Shown here in pieces: positions 7,114 to 8,889 of a stretch of DNA of 8,889 nt. The number at the start of each line of letters is the position of its first letter. The stretch's first letter is position 1. The stretch lies in contig PAGS01000027.1 in assembly GCA_002705465.1 (NCBI GenBank), positions 1 through 8,889 on the forward strand, in the 5' to 3' direction. The stretch comes from Halieaceae bacterium (GTDB lineage: Bacteria; Pseudomonadota; Gammaproteobacteria; Pseudomonadales; Halieaceae). The notes under the pieces were generated by a model, which was given only the letters and a program-made list of their open reading frames with translations, was not told the origin of the DNA and searched no databases. The position numbers and the translations under genes are program-made.

Positions 7114-8889
7114 TCAGAGGCTTCTGGCAATTTCGTTGACGTCAAACACCTCGATCAGGTCACCGACCTTCACATCCGTATAGTTTTTGACACCAATACC
7201 GCACTCCGTGCCGTTACGCACTTCATTTGCGTCGTCCTTGAAGCGCCGCAGCGATTCCAGTTCCCCTTCATAGATGACGACATTATCTCTTAAGACCCTA
7301 ATGGGCTTCGATCTAAACACAGTGCCTTCTATCACCATACAGCCCGCAATGAGGCCGAACTTGGGAGAACGGAAGGTATCACGCACTTCGGCAATGCCGA
7401 TAATTTCCTCGCGTAGCTCGGGGGACAACATGCCTGACAACGCCGCGCGGACGTCATCAATCAAGTCGTAGATCACGTTGTAGTAACGAATCTCGATGCC
7501 CTCATTTTCAGCCATTGTGCGGGCTTTACTGTCTGCCCGCGCATTGAAACCAATAATGATTGCCGAGCTGGTGATCGCCAAACTGATGTCTGTCTCCGAG
7601 ATACCACCCACCCCGCCGGATACGATGTTGACCTTGACCTCGTCATTGCCAAGATCTGCCAGCGCACCCTGAAGCGCCTCGAAGGAGCCGCGAACGTCGG
7701 CTTTGATAATCAGGTTCAGCGTTTCAACAGAACCCGCCGTCATGGTCTCGAACATGTTGTCGAGCTTGGCGGCCTGCTGTCTGGCGAGTTTAGAGGAGCG
7801 CATTTTCTCCTGGCGGAAATCGGCGACTTCACGCGCCTTCTTCTCGCTCTCCACGGCGACCACCGGATCACCCGCGTCGGGGGTTCCATCCAGACCCAGC
7901 ACCTCAACCGGTATGCTGGGCCCCGCCTCTTTGATCTGCTGTCCGTTCTCATCCAGCATGGCGCGAACACGCCCATACTGCAGACCCGCCAAAACAATAT
8001 CGCCTTGCTTGAGCGTGCCTTGCTGGATCAATAGCGAAGCAACCGCGCCACGACCCTTGTCGAGCCGGGATTCAATCACGATACCTGATGCGGGAACATC
8101 GGATGGTGCCGTCAGCTCCAGCAACTCCGACTGGAGGAGTAAGGATTCCAATAATTCATCCACACCCTGCCCGGTATGCGCCGAAACCGGGATGAATTGC
8201 GTATCCCCCCCCCAGTCCTCGGGTATGACGTCCTTGGCGGCCAGTTCGTTTTTCACCCGCTCGGGATCAGCCCCTTCTTTATCGATTTTGTTGACCGCAA
8301 CGACGATTGGCACCTCGGCGGCGCGCGCATGCTGAATCGCTTCCTCTGTTTGCGGCATCACACCGTCATCAGCCCCAACGACCAGAATGACAATGTCGGT
8401 AGATTTCGCGCCGCGAGCGCGCATCGCGGTAAAGGCCGCGTGTCCCGGCGTGTCCAAAAAAGTGATCATGCCCTTATCGGTCTTCACGTGATAAGCACCA
8501 ATGTGCTGGGTGATACCACCTGCCTCACCACTGGCTACGCGTGACTCCCGGATGTAATCCAGCAACGATGTTTTGCCGTGATCAACATGGCCCATCACGG
8601 TCACCACCGGCGCCCTGGGCTCCGGCGTGCCTCCCTGATTGGCCAGCGTTTCCTCGAGTCGCTCCTCGACCGCCTCAGCACTCTTCAACACCACGCGATG
8701 ACCAAGCTCCTCAACGACCAAGGTCGCCGTGTCCTGATCCAACATTTGATTGATATTCGCCATTACGCCGAGGTTCATTAACTCCTTGATGACCTCCCCT
8801 GCTTTGACAGCCATTTGCTGCGCCAGATCGCCCACGGTGATGTTCTCGGGGATGTTGACGTCATAAATGATCTTTTCTGTTGGCTGCTC
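7114..8889 (-). CDS. infB: Translation initiation factor IF-2 (partial, N-terminus missing)
   Basis: The frame is open to the right edge, so the last 591 residues are present and the start lies outside; E. coli IF2 has 890 residues. IF2 is the GTPase that places initiator fMet-tRNA on the 30S subunit and promotes 50S joining. The fragment starts in the second N-terminal conserved domain ([20 protein letters not shown]). The G domain follows: G1 GHVDHGKTS (about 100-108 of the fragment), [10 protein letters not shown] (G2 region), G3 DTPGH (146-150), G4 NKID (200-203) and G5 SAH (236-238). Domains II to IV run to the end, with [12 protein letters not shown] and the C-terminal fMet-tRNA binding domain including [17 protein letters not shown]. 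The GTG at 8835 is an internal valine, since homology continues upstream of it. A run of nine G encodes the Trp-Gly-Gly-Asp just before the G5 region; the frame is intact. Confidence 0.98.
   Translation of the reverse strand, partial: EQPTEKIIYDVNIPENITVGDLAQQMAVKAGEVIKELMNLGVMANINQMLDQDTATLVVEELGHRVVLKSAEAVEERLEETLANQGGTPEPRAPVVTVMGHVDHGKTSLLDYIRESRVASGEAGGITQHIGAYHVKTDKGMITFLDTPGHAAFTAMRARGAKSTDIVILVVGADDGVMPQTEEAIQHARAAEVPIVVAVNKIDKEGADPERVKNELAAKDVIPEDWGGDTQFIPVSAHTGQGVDELLESLLLQSELLELTAPSDVPASGIVIESRLDKGRGAVASLLIQQGTLKQGDIVLAGLQYGRVRAMLDENGQQIKEAGPSIPVEVLGLDGTPDAGDPVVAVESEKKAREVADFRQEKMRSSKLARQQAAKLDNMFETMTAGSVETLNLIIKADVRGSFEALQGALADLGNDEVKVNIVSGGVGGISETDISLAITSSAIIIGFNARADSKARTMAENEGIEIRYYNVIYDLIDDVRAALSGMLSPELREEIIGIAEVRDTFRSPKFGLIAGCMVIEGTVFRSKPIRVLRDNVVIYEGELESLRRFKDDANEVRNGTECGIGVKNYTDVKVGDLIEVFDVNEIARSL

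Noticed and set aside
7703..8335. 210-codon open frame on the + strand
   Set aside because: It is antisense to the G domain and domain II of infB and serine-rich from complementing Ala/Gly/Glu codons. No family pattern or ribosome site is seen.
8833..8835. GTG at 8835 as the start of infB
   Set aside because: The same frame continues to the window edge with conserved IF2 N-terminal domain sequence ([10 protein letters not shown]), so this is an internal valine.
1..8889. A new defence, mobile or biosynthetic system
   Set aside because: All long frames with coding character belong to known families, and the non-coding gaps are short. I saw no transposase, integrase, CRISPR-like repeat, toxin-antitoxin pair or unexplained conserved gene.

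Overview
The window looks like chromosomal DNA of a gammaproteobacterium, probably a marine heterotroph. The basis is the gene order infB-rbfA-truB-rpsO-pnp, close similarity of S15, PNPase and the Acs C-terminus to remembered Escherichia coli sequences, and a large outer-membrane TonB-dependent receptor of a type common in marine Gammaproteobacteria (Halieaceae/OM60-like or Alteromonadales-like). The family-level placement is inference; no rRNA or other marker is present.

Left part (+ strand): bases 1-105 are the last 34 codons of an acetyl-CoA synthetase gene (acs). A 191-base spacer follows, with a candidate promoter (perfect TATAAT at 246-251) and a ribosome binding site. Then comes a complete 906-residue TonB-dependent receptor (297-3017) with a signal peptide. 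Its base composition looks lower in G+C than the genes to its right.

Middle (3018-3206): the receptor and the right-hand operon converge here. The spacer holds a strong GC-rich hairpin flanked by A and T runs (a bidirectional intrinsic terminator) and a separate 9-bp inverted repeat.

Right part (- strand, transcribed from right to left): infB (5' end outside the window), rbfA, truB, rpsO and pnp. This is the conserved translation and RNA-metabolism cluster: initiation factor IF2, 30S maturation factor RbfA, tRNA pseudouridine-55 synthase TruB, ribosomal protein S15 and polynucleotide phosphorylase. infB, rbfA and truB are packed with gaps of 11 and 2 bases. rpsO has an 83-base leader containing complementary segments next to its Shine-Dalgarno sequence. 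Only 52 bases, containing a GC-rich hairpin, separate rpsO from pnp, which starts with GTG.

I found no new multi-gene system, mobile element, CRISPR array, tRNA or rRNA. The points most worth a second look are the rpsO leader, the short rpsO-pnp spacer, the receptor between two housekeeping loci, and a run of nine G in infB.
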